Of a DNA stretch of 64,000 nt, positions 8,161 to 17,299 are shown piece by piece (the stretch's first letter is position 1; each line of letters opens with the position of its first letter). The position numbers were made by a program, and so were the translations under genes. The notes below the pieces were generated by a model. It made no database searches. It saw nothing but the letters and a program-made list of their open reading frames with translations, and was not told the DNA's origin. The stretch covers positions 496,001 through 560,000 of the forward strand of contig NZ_CP040443.1 of NCBI RefSeq assembly GCF_005843885.1, in the 5' to 3' direction. Origin of the DNA: Escherichia sp. E4742 (GTDB lineage Bacteria > Pseudomonadota > Gammaproteobacteria > Enterobacterales > Enterobacteriaceae).

Positions 8161-9198
8161 GTGACCGATAAAACCTCTCTTAGCTACAAAGATGCCGGTG
8201 TTGATATTGACGCGGGTAATGCTCTGGTTGGAAGAATCAAAGGCGTAGTGAAGAAAACGCGTCGTCCGGAAGTCATGGGCGGTCTGGGCGGCTTCGGTGC
8301 GCTGTGTGCATTGCCGCAAAAATATCGTGAACCTGTGCTGGTTTCCGGCACTGACGGTGTAGGCACCAAACTGCGTCTGGCGATGGACTTAAAACGTCAC
8401 GACACCATTGGTATTGATCTGGTCGCCATGTGCGTTAATGACCTGGTGGTGCAAGGCGCAGAACCGCTGTTTTTCCTCGACTATTACGCAACCGGAAAAC
8501 TGGATGTTGATACCGCTTCAGCGGTGATTAGCGGCATCGCGGAAGGTTGCCTGCAATCGGGCTGTTCACTGGTGGGTGGCGAAACGGCAGAAATGCCGGG
8601 GATGTATCACGGCGAAGATTACGATGTCGCTGGTTTCTGTGTTGGGGTGGTAGAAAAATCAGAAATCATCGATGGTTCTAAAGTTAGCGACGGCGATGTG
8701 CTTATTGCGCTCGGCTCCAGCGGCCCGCACTCGAACGGTTACTCGCTGGTACGCAAAATTCTCGAAGTCAGCGGTTGCGACCCGCAAACTACAGAGCTGG
8801 ACGGAAAACCTTTAGCCGATCATCTGCTGGCGCCAACCCGTATTTATGTGAAGTCAGTGCTGGAATTGATTGAAAAGGTTGATGTTCACGCCATTGCGCA
8901 CCTGACCGGCGGCGGTTTCTGGGAAAACATTCCTCGCGTATTACCTGAAAACACTCAGGCAGTGATTGATGAATCCTCCTGGCAGTGGCCGGCAGTGTTC
9001 AACTGGCTGCAAACAGCAGGTAACGTCAGCCGCCATGAAATGTATCGTACCTTCAACTGCGGCGTCGGGATGGTTATCGCCCTACCTGCTCCGGAAGTGG
9101 ACAAAGCTCTCGCCCTGCTCAATGCCAACGGTGAAAACGCGTGGAAAATCGGTATCATCAAAGCTTCTGATTCCGAACAACGCGTGGTTATCGAATAA
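8161..9198 (+). CDS. purM: Phosphoribosylformylglycinamidine cyclo-ligase PurM (AIR synthetase)
   Basis: Uses ATP to close the imidazole ring, turning FGAM into AIR in purine synthesis. The GTG at 8161 gives the known 345-residue protein (starting with TDKTSLSYKDAG); the in-frame codons before it belong to the leader. The ATP-binding AIRS fold is marked by the glycine-rich SGTDGVGTKL at about 60-69, the VGGETAEMPGMY segment near 140-151 and the LTGGGFWENIPR stretch near 245-256. The stop overlaps the purN start by one base (TAATG), so the two are translationally coupled. A PurR operator precedes the operon. Confidence 0.98.
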   Translation: MTDKTSLSYKDAGVDIDAGNALVGRIKGVVKKTRRPEVMGGLGGFGALCALPQKYREPVLVSGTDGVGTKLRLAMDLKRHDTIGIDLVAMCVNDLVVQGAEPLFFLDYYATGKLDVDTASAVISGIAEGCLQSGCSLVGGETAEMPGMYHGEDYDVAGFCVGVVEKSEIIDGSKVSDGDVLIALGSSGPHSNGYSLVRKILEVSGCDPQTTELDGKPLADHLLAPTRIYVKSVLELIEKVDVHAIAHLTGGGFWENIPRVLPENTQAVIDESSWQWPAVFNWLQTAGNVSRHEMYRTFNCGVGMVIALPAPEVDKALALLNANGENAWKIGIIKASDSEQRVVIE

Positions 9199-9839
9199 TG
9201 AATATTGTGGTGCTTATTTCCGGCAACGGAAGTAATTTGCAGGCAATTATTGATGCCTGCAAAACCAACAAAATTAAAGGCACCCTACGGGCAGTTTTCA
9301 GCAATAAGGCCGACGCGTTCGGCCTTGAGCGCGCCCGCACAGCAGGGATCGCAACGCATACGCTTATTGCCAGTCAATTTGACAGTCGAGAAGACTATGA
9401 TCGGGAATTGATGCACGAAATCGACGTGTACGCACCCGATGTTGTAGTTCTGGCCGGTTTTATGCGCATTCTCAGCCCAGCGTTTGTTTCCCACTACGCC
9501 GGGCGTTTGTTGAACATTCACCCTTCCCTGCTACCGAAATATCCCGGTTTGCATACCCATCGTCAGGCGCTGGAAAATGGCGATGAAGAACACGGTACAT
9601 CAGTGCATTTCGTCACCGATGAGCTGGACGGCGGCCCGGTGATTTTGCAGGCTAAAGTTCCGGTTTTTGCCGGTGATACGGAAGATGAAATCACCGCTCG
9701 CGTGCAAACTCAGGAACATGCTATTTACCCGTTGGTCATTAGCTGGTTTGTTGATGGTCGTCTGAAGATGCATGAAAACGCCGCGTGGCTGGATGATCAG
9801 CGTCTTCCACCGCAGGGCTACGCCGCCGACGACGAGTAA
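9198..9839 (+). CDS. purN: Phosphoribosylglycinamide formyltransferase PurN (GART 1)
   Basis: Transfers a formyl group from 10-formyltetrahydrofolate to GAR, the third step of purine synthesis. The 213 residues include the phosphate-binding N-terminus VVLISGNGSNLQAIID, the catalytic Asn-x-His in NIHPSLLPKY (about 106-115) and the folate-loop Asp in DELDGGPVILQ (about 140-150). The ATG overlaps the purM stop by one base. An inverted repeat (GCCAGC/GCTGGC, 9859-9876) after the gene may act as a weak terminator before ppk. Confidence 0.97.
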   Translation: MNIVVLISGNGSNLQAIIDACKTNKIKGTLRAVFSNKADAFGLERARTAGIATHTLIASQFDSREDYDRELMHEIDVYAPDVVVLAGFMRILSPAFVSHYAGRLLNIHPSLLPKYPGLHTHRQALENGDEEHGTSVHFVTDELDGGPVILQAKVPVFAGDTEDEITARVQTQEHAIYPLVISWFVDGRLKMHENAAWLDDQRLPPQGYAADDE

Positions 9840-9856
9840 TCTTACGCATATTTAAA

Positions 9857-9890
9857 GCGCCAGCGCTACTGCTGGCCCTTCTCATTTATC
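9857..9890 (+). terminator. Possible weak terminator after purN
   Basis: A 6-bp stem (GCCAGC 9859-9864 with GCTGGC 9871-9876) is followed by CCCTTCTCATTT. The stem is short and the U tract interrupted. The rest of the 172-bp purN-ppk gap must carry the ppk promoter, which I could not define with confidence. Confidence 0.4.
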
Positions 9891-10011
9891 CTGTAAATCG
9901 CAGGCTTCAGCAGTTTTTTTCCCCCTTTTCTGGCATAGTTGGACATCTGCCAACATTGCTCGCCATAATATCCAGGCAGTGTCCCGTGAATAAAACGGAG
10001 TAAAAGTGGTA

Positions 10012-12078
10012 ATGGGTCAGGAAAAGCTATACATCGAGAAAGAGCTCAGTTGGTTATCGTTCAATGAACGCGTGCTTCAGGAAGCGGCGGACAAATCTAA
10101 CCCGCTGATTGAAAGGATGCGTTTTCTTGGGATCTATTCCAATAACCTTGATGAGTTCTATAAAGTTCGCTTCGCTGAACTGAAGCGACGTATCATTATT
10201 AGCGAAGAACAAGGTTCTAACTCTCATTCCCGCCATTTGCTGGGCAAAATTCAATCCCGCGTGCTGAAAGCCGATCAGGAATTTGACGGCCTTTACAATG
10301 AACTGCTACTGGAGATGGCGCGTAACCAGATCTTCCTGATTAATGAACGCCAACTCTCCGTTAATCAACAAAACTGGCTGCGTCATTATTTTAAGCAGTA
10401 TCTGCGCCAGCATATTACGCCGATTTTAATCAATCCTGACACTGACTTAGTGCAGTTTCTGAAAGATGATTATACCTATCTGGCGGTGGAAATTATTCGT
10501 GGCGATACAATCCGTTACGCGCTACTGGAGATCCCATCGGATAAAGTTCCGCGCTTTGTGAATTTGCCGCCGGAAGCACCGCGTCGACGCAAACCAATGA
10601 TTTTATTGGATAATATCCTGCGTTACTGCCTTGATGATATCTTCAAAGGCTTCTTTGATTATGACGCGCTGAACGCTTATTCGATGAAGATGACCCGCGA
10701 CGCCGAATACGATTTAGTACACGAGATGGAGGCCAGCCTGATGGAGCTGATGTCTTCCAGTCTGAAGCAGCGTCTAACCGCAGAACCCGTACGTTTTGTT
10801 TATCAGCGTGATATGCCTAACGCGCTGGTTGAAGTATTGCGTGAAAAACTGACTATTTCCCGTTACGACTCTATCGTCCCTGGCGGCCGTTACCACAATT
10901 TCAAAGACTTTATTAATTTCCCTAATGTCGGCAAAGCGAATCTGGTTAACAAACCACTGCCGCGTTTACGCCATATCTGGTTTGATAAAGCCCAGTTCCG
11001 CAACGGTTTTGATGCCATTCGCGAACGCGATGTTCTGCTCTATTACCCTTATCACACCTTTGAGCACGTACTGGAACTGTTGCGTCAGGCCTCGTTCGAT
11101 CCGAGCGTGCTGGCGATTAAAATCAACATTTACCGTGTGGCAAAAGATTCACGCATCATCGACTCGATGATCCACGCTGCGCACAACGGCAAGAAAGTGA
11201 CCGTGGTGGTTGAGCTACAGGCACGTTTTGACGAAGAAGCTAACATTCATTGGGCGAAGCGACTAACCGAAGCTGGCGTGCACGTTATCTTCTCTGCGCC
11301 GGGGCTGAAAATTCACGCCAAACTGTTCCTGATTTCACGTAAAGAAAACGGTGAAGTCGTGCGTTACGCGCATATTGGGACCGGGAACTTTAACGAAAAA
11401 ACCGCACGTCTTTATACCGACTATTCGCTGCTGACCGCCGATGCGCGCATCACCAACGAAGTGCGGCGGGTGTTCAACTTTATTGAAAACCCATACCGTC
11501 CGGTGACATTTGATTATTTAATGGTGTCGCCGCAAAACTCCCGCCGTCTGTTGTATGAAATGGTGGATCGCGAGATCGCCAACGCACAACAAGGGCTGCC
11601 CAGCGGTATTACTCTGAAACTGAATAACCTGGTCGATAAAGGACTGGTCGATCGTCTGTATGCGGCATCCAGTTCCGGCGTGCCGGTAAATCTGCTGGTA
11701 CGCGGGATGTGTTCGCTGATCCCCAATCTGGAAGGCATTAGCGACAATATTCGTGCTATCAGCATTGTTGACCGTTACCTTGAACATGATCGGGTATATA
11801 TTTTTGAAAATGGTGGCGATAAAAAGGTTTACCTTTCTTCCGCCGACTGGATGACGCGCAACATTGATTATCGTATTGAAGTGGCTACGCCGCTGCTCGA
11901 CCCGCGGCTGAAGCAGCGGGTACTGGATATCGTAGATATTCTGTTCAGCGATACGGTGAAAGCACGTTATATCGATAAAGAACTCAGTAATCGCTACGTT
12001 CCCCGCGGTAATCGCCGGAAAGTTCGGGCGCAGTTGGCGATCTACGACTACATAAAATCACTCGAACAACCAGAATAA
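10012..12078 (+). CDS. ppk: Polyphosphate kinase Ppk (PPK1)
   Basis: Reversibly transfers the gamma phosphate of ATP to long-chain polyphosphate, a phosphate and stress reserve, at the membrane. The ATG at 10012 (MGQEKLYIEKELSWL) gives the known 688 residues. A GTG two codons upstream is in frame but poorer. The N-terminal domain carries the family's SWLSFNERVL and IYSNNLDEF motifs. The catalytic histidine that becomes phosphorylated is His435 in LKIHAKLFL. The C-terminal phospholipase-D-like halves contain GTGNFNEKTA and STDWMTRN-like (SADWMTRN) motifs. ppx begins four bases after the stop, forming the synthesis/degradation operon. Confidence 0.98.
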   Translation: MGQEKLYIEKELSWLSFNERVLQEAADKSNPLIERMRFLGIYSNNLDEFYKVRFAELKRRIIISEEQGSNSHSRHLLGKIQSRVLKADQEFDGLYNELLLEMARNQIFLINERQLSVNQQNWLRHYFKQYLRQHITPILINPDTDLVQFLKDDYTYLAVEIIRGDTIRYALLEIPSDKVPRFVNLPPEAPRRRKPMILLDNILRYCLDDIFKGFFDYDALNAYSMKMTRDAEYDLVHEMEASLMELMSSSLKQRLTAEPVRFVYQRDMPNALVEVLREKLTISRYDSIVPGGRYHNFKDFINFPNVGKANLVNKPLPRLRHIWFDKAQFRNGFDAIRERDVLLYYPYHTFEHVLELLRQASFDPSVLAIKINIYRVAKDSRIIDSMIHAAHNGKKVTVVVELQARFDEEANIHWAKRLTEAGVHVIFSAPGLKIHAKLFLISRKENGEVVRYAHIGTGNFNEKTARLYTDYSLLTADARITNEVRRVFNFIENPYRPVTFDYLMVSPQNSRRLLYEMVDREIANAQQGLPSGITLKLNNLVDKGLVDRLYAASSSGVPVNLLVRGMCSLIPNLEGISDNIRAISIVDRYLEHDRVYIFENGGDKKVYLSSADWMTRNIDYRIEVATPLLDPRLKQRVLDIVDILFSDTVKARYIDKELSNRYVPRGNRRKVRAQLAIYDYIKSLEQPE

Positions 12079-12081
12079 CCT

Positions 12082-13623
12082 ATGCCAATACACGACAAAT
12101 CCCCTCGCCCGCAGGAGTTTGCTGCGGTCGATCTTGGTTCAAACAGTTTCCACATGGTTATTGCCCGTGTGGTGGATGGCGCCATGCAGATTATTGGCCG
12201 CCTGAAACAACGGGTACACCTGGCAGATGGTCTGGGGCCAGATAATATGTTGAGTGAGGAGGCGATGACGCGCGGTTTAAGCTGTCTGTCGCTGTTTGCC
12301 GAACGCTTGCAAGGTTTCTCTCCCTCTAGTGTCTGCATTGTCGGGACACATACACTGCGTCAGGCGCTGAACGCTACTGATTTTCTGAAACGCGCCGAAA
12401 AGGTTATTCCCTATCCGATTGAAATTATTTCCGGCAACGAAGAAGCTCGTCTGATTTTTATGGGTGTGGAACATACCCAGCCGGAAAAAGGTCGCAAACT
12501 GGTTATTGATATTGGCGGCGGCTCAACGGAGTTGGTAATTGGAGAAAATTTCGAACCGATTCTCGTCGAAAGCCGCCGGATGGGTTGCGTTAGCTTTGCC
12601 CAGCTTTATTTTCCGGGCGGGGTCATCAATAAAGAGAATTTTCAGCGCGCACGCATGGCGGCTGCACAAAAACTGGAAACATTAACCTGGCAATTCCGTA
12701 TTCAGGGCTGGAACGTTGCAATGGGGGCTTCCGGCACCATTAAAGCCGCCCATGAAGTGTTGCTGGAAATGGGCGAGAAAGACGGCATCATTACACCAGA
12801 GCGCCTCGATAAACTGGTGAAAGAAGTATTGCGTCATCGTAATTTCTCGGCGTTAAGTTTGCCGGGTCTGTCGGAAGAACGGAAAACGGTTTTTGTTCCT
12901 GGTCTGGCTATTTTGTGCGGTGTATTTGATGCATTAGCCATTCGTGAACTGCGGCTTTCTGACGGGGCGCTGCGAGAAGGCGTTTTGTATGAAATGGAAG
13001 GGCGTTTCCGCCATCAGGATGTGCGTAGCCGCACCGCCAGCAGCCTGGCCAACCAGTATCACATTGACAGTGAACAGGCCCGACGGGTGCTCGACACTAC
13101 CATGCAAATGTACGAGCAATGGCGGGAGCAGCAACCGAAGTTGGCACATCCACAACTAGAAGCATTACTGCGCTGGGCCGCCATGCTGCATGAAGTCGGA
13201 TTAAGCATTAATCATAGTGGCCTTCATCGCCATTCGGCGTATATCCTGCAAAACAGCGACTTGCCAGGATTTAATCAGGAACAACAACTGATGATGGCGA
13301 CGCTGGTGCGTTATCATCGTAAAGCGATTAAGCTCGACGATCTGCCGCGCTTTACGCTGTTTAAGAAAAAACAGTTCCTGCCGTTAATTCAGCTGTTGCG
13401 CCTTGGCGTATTACTTAATAATCAACGTCAGGCAACCACGACACCGCCGACATTAACTCTGATTACTGATGACAGCCACTGGACGCTACGTTTTCCACAT
13501 GACTGGTTTAGCCAGAACGCGCTGGTATTGCTTGATCTGGAAAAGGAGCAAGAATACTGGGAAGGCGTGAGTGGCTGGCGGTTAAAAATTGAAGAAGAAA
13601 GCACGCCGGAAATCGCGGCTTAA
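12082..13623 (+). CDS. ppx: Exopolyphosphatase Ppx
   Basis: Processively removes terminal phosphates from polyphosphate, opposing Ppk. The 513-residue protein belongs to the Ppx/GppA branch of the ASKHA fold. The N-terminal phosphate loop is AAVDLGSNSFHMVIA (about 14-28), and the second glycine-rich loop DIGGGSTELVI sits at about 143-153. The C-terminal half (from about 310) is the HD-like helical domain with the WAAMLHEVG segment. Only three bases separate it from ppk, so expression is coupled. A strong hairpin follows at 13638-13660, shared with the convergent pdeF. Confidence 0.98.
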   Translation: MPIHDKSPRPQEFAAVDLGSNSFHMVIARVVDGAMQIIGRLKQRVHLADGLGPDNMLSEEAMTRGLSCLSLFAERLQGFSPSSVCIVGTHTLRQALNATDFLKRAEKVIPYPIEIISGNEEARLIFMGVEHTQPEKGRKLVIDIGGGSTELVIGENFEPILVESRRMGCVSFAQLYFPGGVINKENFQRARMAAAQKLETLTWQFRIQGWNVAMGASGTIKAAHEVLLEMGEKDGIITPERLDKLVKEVLRHRNFSALSLPGLSEERKTVFVPGLAILCGVFDALAIRELRLSDGALREGVLYEMEGRFRHQDVRSRTASSLANQYHIDSEQARRVLDTTMQMYEQWREQQPKLAHPQLEALLRWAAMLHEVGLSINHSGLHRHSAYILQNSDLPGFNQEQQLMMATLVRYHRKAIKLDDLPRFTLFKKKQFLPLIQLLRLGVLLNNQRQATTTPPTLTLITDDSHWTLRFPHDWFSQNALVLLDLEKEQEYWEGVSGWRLKIEEESTPEIAA

Positions 13624-13637
13624 TATGAAATGAAAAC

Positions 13638-13660
13638 GGGCCAACCTGTTGCGTTGGCCC
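13638..13660. terminator. Bidirectional terminator between ppx and pdeF
   Basis: A perfect 8-bp stem, GGGCCAAC (13638-13645) with GTTGGCCC (13653-13660), lies between two convergent stop codons and is flanked by an A-rich run on the left. Confidence 0.75.
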
Positions 13661-13667
13661 AAATGTA

Positions 13668-15911
13668 TTACGCGCTTTCTCGAACAGGTTCCCTTTCAGC
13701 CGTAATCGCAATTAACGGCTGCGGTTCACCAATCAAAAAGCCTTGCAGGTAATCAATACCCAAAGAGTGTACGGCTTTGCGAATCTCTTCATTTTCAACA
13801 TACTCCGCAACCACTTGCATTTTCTTCATTCGTGCCAGATGACAAATCGATGCCACTATCTGGTAATCCAGACTATTCGAGGCAATATTACGGATGAAGC
13901 TGCCATCAATTTTTAATAAATTGGCATTCACATTTTTTAGCCGCGCATAACTTGCGTATCCGGTGCCGAAATCATCAATAGCAATCTTGCATCCTAACTC
14001 CTGAAGATGCTGTAGTGTATTCTGTGCCTGCTTAACATTGGTAAGGGCATTACTTTCGGTGACTTCAAAGATAAGCTGCCACGCCTCTATTTGGTATTTC
14101 GCTAATAACTTACTAATTTTAACAGGAAAGCGGGCCTGACAAACTGAAGTTGGCGACAAATTAATCGCAAATCGTTGAGCGGGCATTTTCTCTTTATTTT
14201 CCGCCATAAATTGCAATGTATGTTCGATGACCCACATGTCGATACTGGACGATAAGCCAAATTCATGAGCAACCGGCAAGAAATTATCAGGATTGATGAG
14301 TTCATCATTCTCCCCTCTCATACGCAGCAAGATTTCATGATAGACATCGCCGCGCACTCCAGTAATTGGCTGGGCCATAAGGCAAAAATCGTCGTGCTCA
14401 AGCGCCTGCTGTAGCCGATTCATCATTGCCACTTTGTCTTTTAATTCTCGTTGCAGATACATTGCTCCGCGACGCTGCATATTTTCCGGGGCATTAGTCA
14501 CTATAGAGAGTTCAGCAACCGTACTTAGCTCACCTAACAGCAAATAAATATGATTCACTGGCGAACGGACATAGCAATAGCTGACACCAATCTGTGGTTG
14601 CAATGGCATATCATCCCAAAAGAAACGAAACTGCTTAAGATGGTTATCCAATACGATAATGCGCTCCTGGTGAGACTCTGTATTCAGTCGCAGCGCGAGA
14701 TCATTGCCAGAAAGCTGATAAACGTCTTCTCCGGGTTCCAGTAAAGGTGCCAGCCAATGTGAAAGCTTTTGTTTGTATTGGATACGCAGCATGATGCCAT
14801 AGTTCTTTACCAGCATTTCCATACCGGGAATGCGTAAAAAACATAGCGCGGACCAGGGCGCATCACGCAGCGCACGATTCAAAGCGCGAACATTCGGCAG
14901 ATGAACAACCGGGTCCACGTAAGCCAGCCGCTGAATGCGTCTGGTCACCGCTCGTTGACGCGTTGCCAGAACTGCCATGTAATTGACGATAAAAGAAAAT
15001 ACCAGATAGCTGGAGGAGGTTATGGTTAGTTGAGTGGTATACCCATGATAAAGGGGAATATAATTCTGGTAGCTATGGATACTGATCATCAGCACTATTG
15101 CCCAGAGCAACGAGATCAGCTTGTAGCCATAACGCATCGCTCCCCACATCATCAGCGGCAGCAATAACGACAAAGTATAGTTGGTGCTGAAAATTGTGCT
15201 TTTTTCATTTAAAGGCATACATAGCAGAAATAACAATGCGCCCAGAGCAAGCAACCACAGCGTGAACTCTTTTTTTGTAACCTTACTGTCAATCTGTTGT
15301 TTTAATTGAGAATAATAGCTTCGCAAATAAAATGGATTTCGTACAGAACGAATGATGAAGTAACAAAGCGGGACGCCTATCAGATTACCCACCAGCAAGG
15401 CCTGGTAATTGATTAAGGTTCCCAGATTTAAGGGCATGACGCCAACCAGATTTGTTCTGCTCGCCAGTAAACCTACAAACGCCGCAAACTGGAAGAGCAC
15501 CAGAAACAACGTTGCAGGGAAAACAATCTGCCAAAAAATGCGCTGGGAAATTAAGCGGATATCACCATGTGAAACGTTGTTACGCCGGGGCGTAAACACC
15601 TTATAGCCCCCCCAACAAAGAATGATAATGATTATGAAATTAACCGTTAACGAGATCGTTTCATATAAACCAAGCTCGGCATACTTACGAACAAAAATCC
15701 CTAAAGCAATACCCGGTAATGCTGCCCAGCTAAAAAACATCATCAAGCTGATCATCAGCGCAAGCGGCAGATAAAAGAGAAAAACTTCGCCAGAAGAAAT
15801 ATGTGCGTAAGTATTTATATAGGCGAAAACAGGCAAGATTATAGACGGCAGGATCAGCGGAAGCCCCCACCATTTATCACGTATATTTATATAAGTTGCA
15901 TTCAGTTTCAT
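13668..15911 (-). CDS. pdeF: Cyclic-di-GMP phosphodiesterase PdeF (MASE1-GGDEF-EAL)
   Basis: Inner-membrane enzyme that hydrolyses c-di-GMP and so favours motility over biofilm. The 747 residues start with a MASE1-type membrane sensor (about eight hydrophobic segments, residues 10-310). A GGDEF-like domain (about 325-475) follows, in which the signature is replaced by LSGNDLAL and so should not make c-di-GMP. The EAL domain (about 490-740) has EILLR near 525 in place of EALLR, DDFGTGYASY near 645 and KIDGSFIR; the metal and base residues look intact. A near-perfect FNR site upstream suggests anaerobic induction. The gene was formerly called yfgF. Confidence 0.95.
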   Translation of the reverse strand: MKLNATYINIRDKWWGLPLILPSIILPVFAYINTYAHISSGEVFLFYLPLALMISLMMFFSWAALPGIALGIFVRKYAELGLYETISLTVNFIIIIILCWGGYKVFTPRRNNVSHGDIRLISQRIFWQIVFPATLFLVLFQFAAFVGLLASRTNLVGVMPLNLGTLINYQALLVGNLIGVPLCYFIIRSVRNPFYLRSYYSQLKQQIDSKVTKKEFTLWLLALGALLFLLCMPLNEKSTIFSTNYTLSLLLPLMMWGAMRYGYKLISLLWAIVLMISIHSYQNYIPLYHGYTTQLTITSSSYLVFSFIVNYMAVLATRQRAVTRRIQRLAYVDPVVHLPNVRALNRALRDAPWSALCFLRIPGMEMLVKNYGIMLRIQYKQKLSHWLAPLLEPGEDVYQLSGNDLALRLNTESHQERIIVLDNHLKQFRFFWDDMPLQPQIGVSYCYVRSPVNHIYLLLGELSTVAELSIVTNAPENMQRRGAMYLQRELKDKVAMMNRLQQALEHDDFCLMAQPITGVRGDVYHEILLRMRGENDELINPDNFLPVAHEFGLSSSIDMWVIEHTLQFMAENKEKMPAQRFAINLSPTSVCQARFPVKISKLLAKYQIEAWQLIFEVTESNALTNVKQAQNTLQHLQELGCKIAIDDFGTGYASYARLKNVNANLLKIDGSFIRNIASNSLDYQIVASICHLARMKKMQVVAEYVENEEIRKAVHSLGIDYLQGFLIGEPQPLIAITAEREPVRESA

Positions 15912-16261
15912 AGATGCTCAGCAGAACCCCCTACATCCTGAAAGGGTGTATTCAGACAGGCATCCCACCTGACTGCGATGGATGATTATTCATCGCTATT
16001 AAGGAGCATTGATTTTAAGTGTCATATGAAAGTTCCAATTGATATATATCAAACAAAATTACCCTAATTAATGAATTATTACGTTTATAATGTTGGCTCG
16101 TCATTATTACATCATTGTTGTAAATAATTAAATTAACTTCCATAACATTAAAACATGTATCAGCTAACGCTTTTTTACATAATGAACAATTGACCATTGC
16201 GCCCGGGTATGCCTTAATGTTAGTACCGTCCATGGCATGGACATACCTTGAGGAACCCTTT
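15912..16261. other. 350-bp AT-rich divergent region between pdeF and yfgG
   Basis: This region contains the pdeF promoter with its FNR site (16039-16052) and, next to yfgG, the ribosome-binding site TTGAGGAA (16247-16254). A short minus-strand reading frame at 16015-16233 has no recognisable features and I do not consider it a gene. I see no other structured element. Confidence 0.6.
16039..16052 (-). promoter_or_regulatory. FNR binding site of the pdeF promoter
   Basis: TTGATATATATCAA is a perfect FNR palindrome (TTGAT-N4-ATCAA). On the minus strand a TAAAAT -10 lies at complement 16012-16017. A start about seven bases below it (near 16005) puts the site centre at about -41, the class II FNR activator position. 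Anaerobic FNR activation of yfgF/pdeF agrees with what I recall of this gene. Confidence 0.8.
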
Positions 16262-16453
16262 GTGAGTCAGCCAACCAGTATGCGAAAACGACACCGATTT
16301 AACAGTCGTATGACTCGTATCGTATTGCTTATCAGCTTTCTCTTCTTCTTTGGCCGCTTTATCTACTCCTCCGTTGGCGCCTGGCAGCATCATCAGAGCA
16401 AAAAAGAAGCTCAGCAATCCACACTCTCTATCGAATCCCCGGTACAACGTTAG
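16262..16453 (+). CDS. yfgG: Small membrane protein YfgG
   Basis: A 63-residue protein with a basic N-terminus (SMRKRHRFNSRMTR), one hydrophobic segment (about residues 20-38, IVLLISFLFFFGRFIYSSV) and a polar, Gln/Ser-rich tail (QHHQSKKEAQQSTLS). It is probably a single-pass inner-membrane protein. I chose the GTG at 16262 because TTGAGGAA lies eight bases upstream and the length matches the E. coli protein. The in-frame extension to 16190 has no supporting signal. The molecular role is not known to me from sequence. It is divergent from pdeF. Confidence 0.85.
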   Translation: MSQPTSMRKRHRFNSRMTRIVLLISFLFFFGRFIYSSVGAWQHHQSKKEAQQSTLSIESPVQR

Positions 16454-16768
16454 CGGTTACCTTCGTCACCTTTACTGAACAAGACGGCTCAATGCTGTCA
16501 GACACGGTTGCTCTTTGTTGTTATCAAAGCGGCAGGCATTTATTTATCTAAATTTTTACCTCTTTGTCCTGATTTCGAATCATTCTGCAATAAGATGCAA
16601 TGTATATTAGACACAATATATATGTTTCTATTATGCGTTAATGCAGATTTATTTATTCGATGAATTTAAATAAATTTAATCTATTCCTCCATAGTCTATA
16701 CATTTACTTTCCTCTTTCGATGATCTTAAATGTCTTGTTTTTCGTAAAGTCTATAACAAGGAATAGTG
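16454..16768. other. 315-bp AT-rich gap between yfgG and yfgH
   Basis: No open frame, hairpin terminator or recognised regulator site stands out. It must carry the yfgH promoter, since yfgH starts here. A TATACA hexamer near 16696 is a possible -10, but no convincing -35 partner was found. Confidence 0.5.
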
Positions 16769-17284
16769 ATGAAATTTAAAAAATGTCTTCTGCCTGTGGC
16801 AATTTTAGCGTCATTCACCCTGGCAGGATGCCAGTCAAATGCTGACGACCATGCCGCCGATGTTTATCAAACTGATCAACTGAATACCAAACAAGAAACC
16901 AAAACCGTTAATATCATTTCCATTCTACCTGCGAAAGTAGCGGTAGATAACTCACAAAATAAACGGAACGCACAAGCCTTTGGCGCGCTTATTGGCGCTG
17001 TCGCAGGCGGTGTGATTGGACATAACGTAGGGTCTGGCAGCAATTCAGGTACTACTGCGGGTGCAGTTGGCGGCGGAGCCGTAGGTGCGGCTGCAGGTTC
17101 TATGGTGAATGATAAGACGTTAGTGGAAGGGGTTTCGTTAACCTATAAAGAAGGGACCAAGGTGTATACCTCTACTCAAGTGGGTAAAGAGTGCCAGTTC
17201 ACAACGGGTTTAGCCGTTGTCATTACCACTACGTATAACGAAACGCGTATTCAGCCAAATACCAAATGTCCTGAAAAGAGCTAA
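16769..17284 (+). CDS. yfgH: Outer-membrane lipoprotein YfgH (glycine-zipper family)
   Basis: A 171-residue lipoprotein. The signal peptide ends in the lipobox LAGC, with Cys21 of MKFKKCLL... as the acylated residue. The middle (about 72-112) is a glycine-zipper 2TM segment (GALIGAVAGGVIGHNVGSG, GAVGGGAVGAAAGSMV) like those in SlyB/Pcp-type lipoproteins. The C-terminal region ends with a Cys pair, in KECQFTTG and NTKCPEKS, that could form a disulfide. I chose the ATG at 16769 rather than the adjacent GTG at 16766 because AAGGA lies six bases before it. yfgI begins 15 bp after the stop, so the two form an operon. The function is unassigned beyond envelope maintenance. Confidence 0.88.
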   Translation: MKFKKCLLPVAILASFTLAGCQSNADDHAADVYQTDQLNTKQETKTVNIISILPAKVAVDNSQNKRNAQAFGALIGAVAGGVIGHNVGSGSNSGTTAGAVGGGAVGAAAGSMVNDKTLVEGVSLTYKEGTKVYTSTQVGKECQFTTGLAVVITTTYNETRIQPNTKCPEKS

Positions 17285-17299
17285 CTATCAGGAGGACTC

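Noticed and set aside
9840..10011. A Pho box upstream of ppk
   Set aside because: CTGTAAATC-like pieces are present but I could not find two properly spaced heptamer repeats.
16015..16233. A 72-codon minus-strand reading frame upstream of yfgG
   Set aside because: No ribosome-binding site, no recognisable domain, and it covers the pdeF promoter and FNR site.
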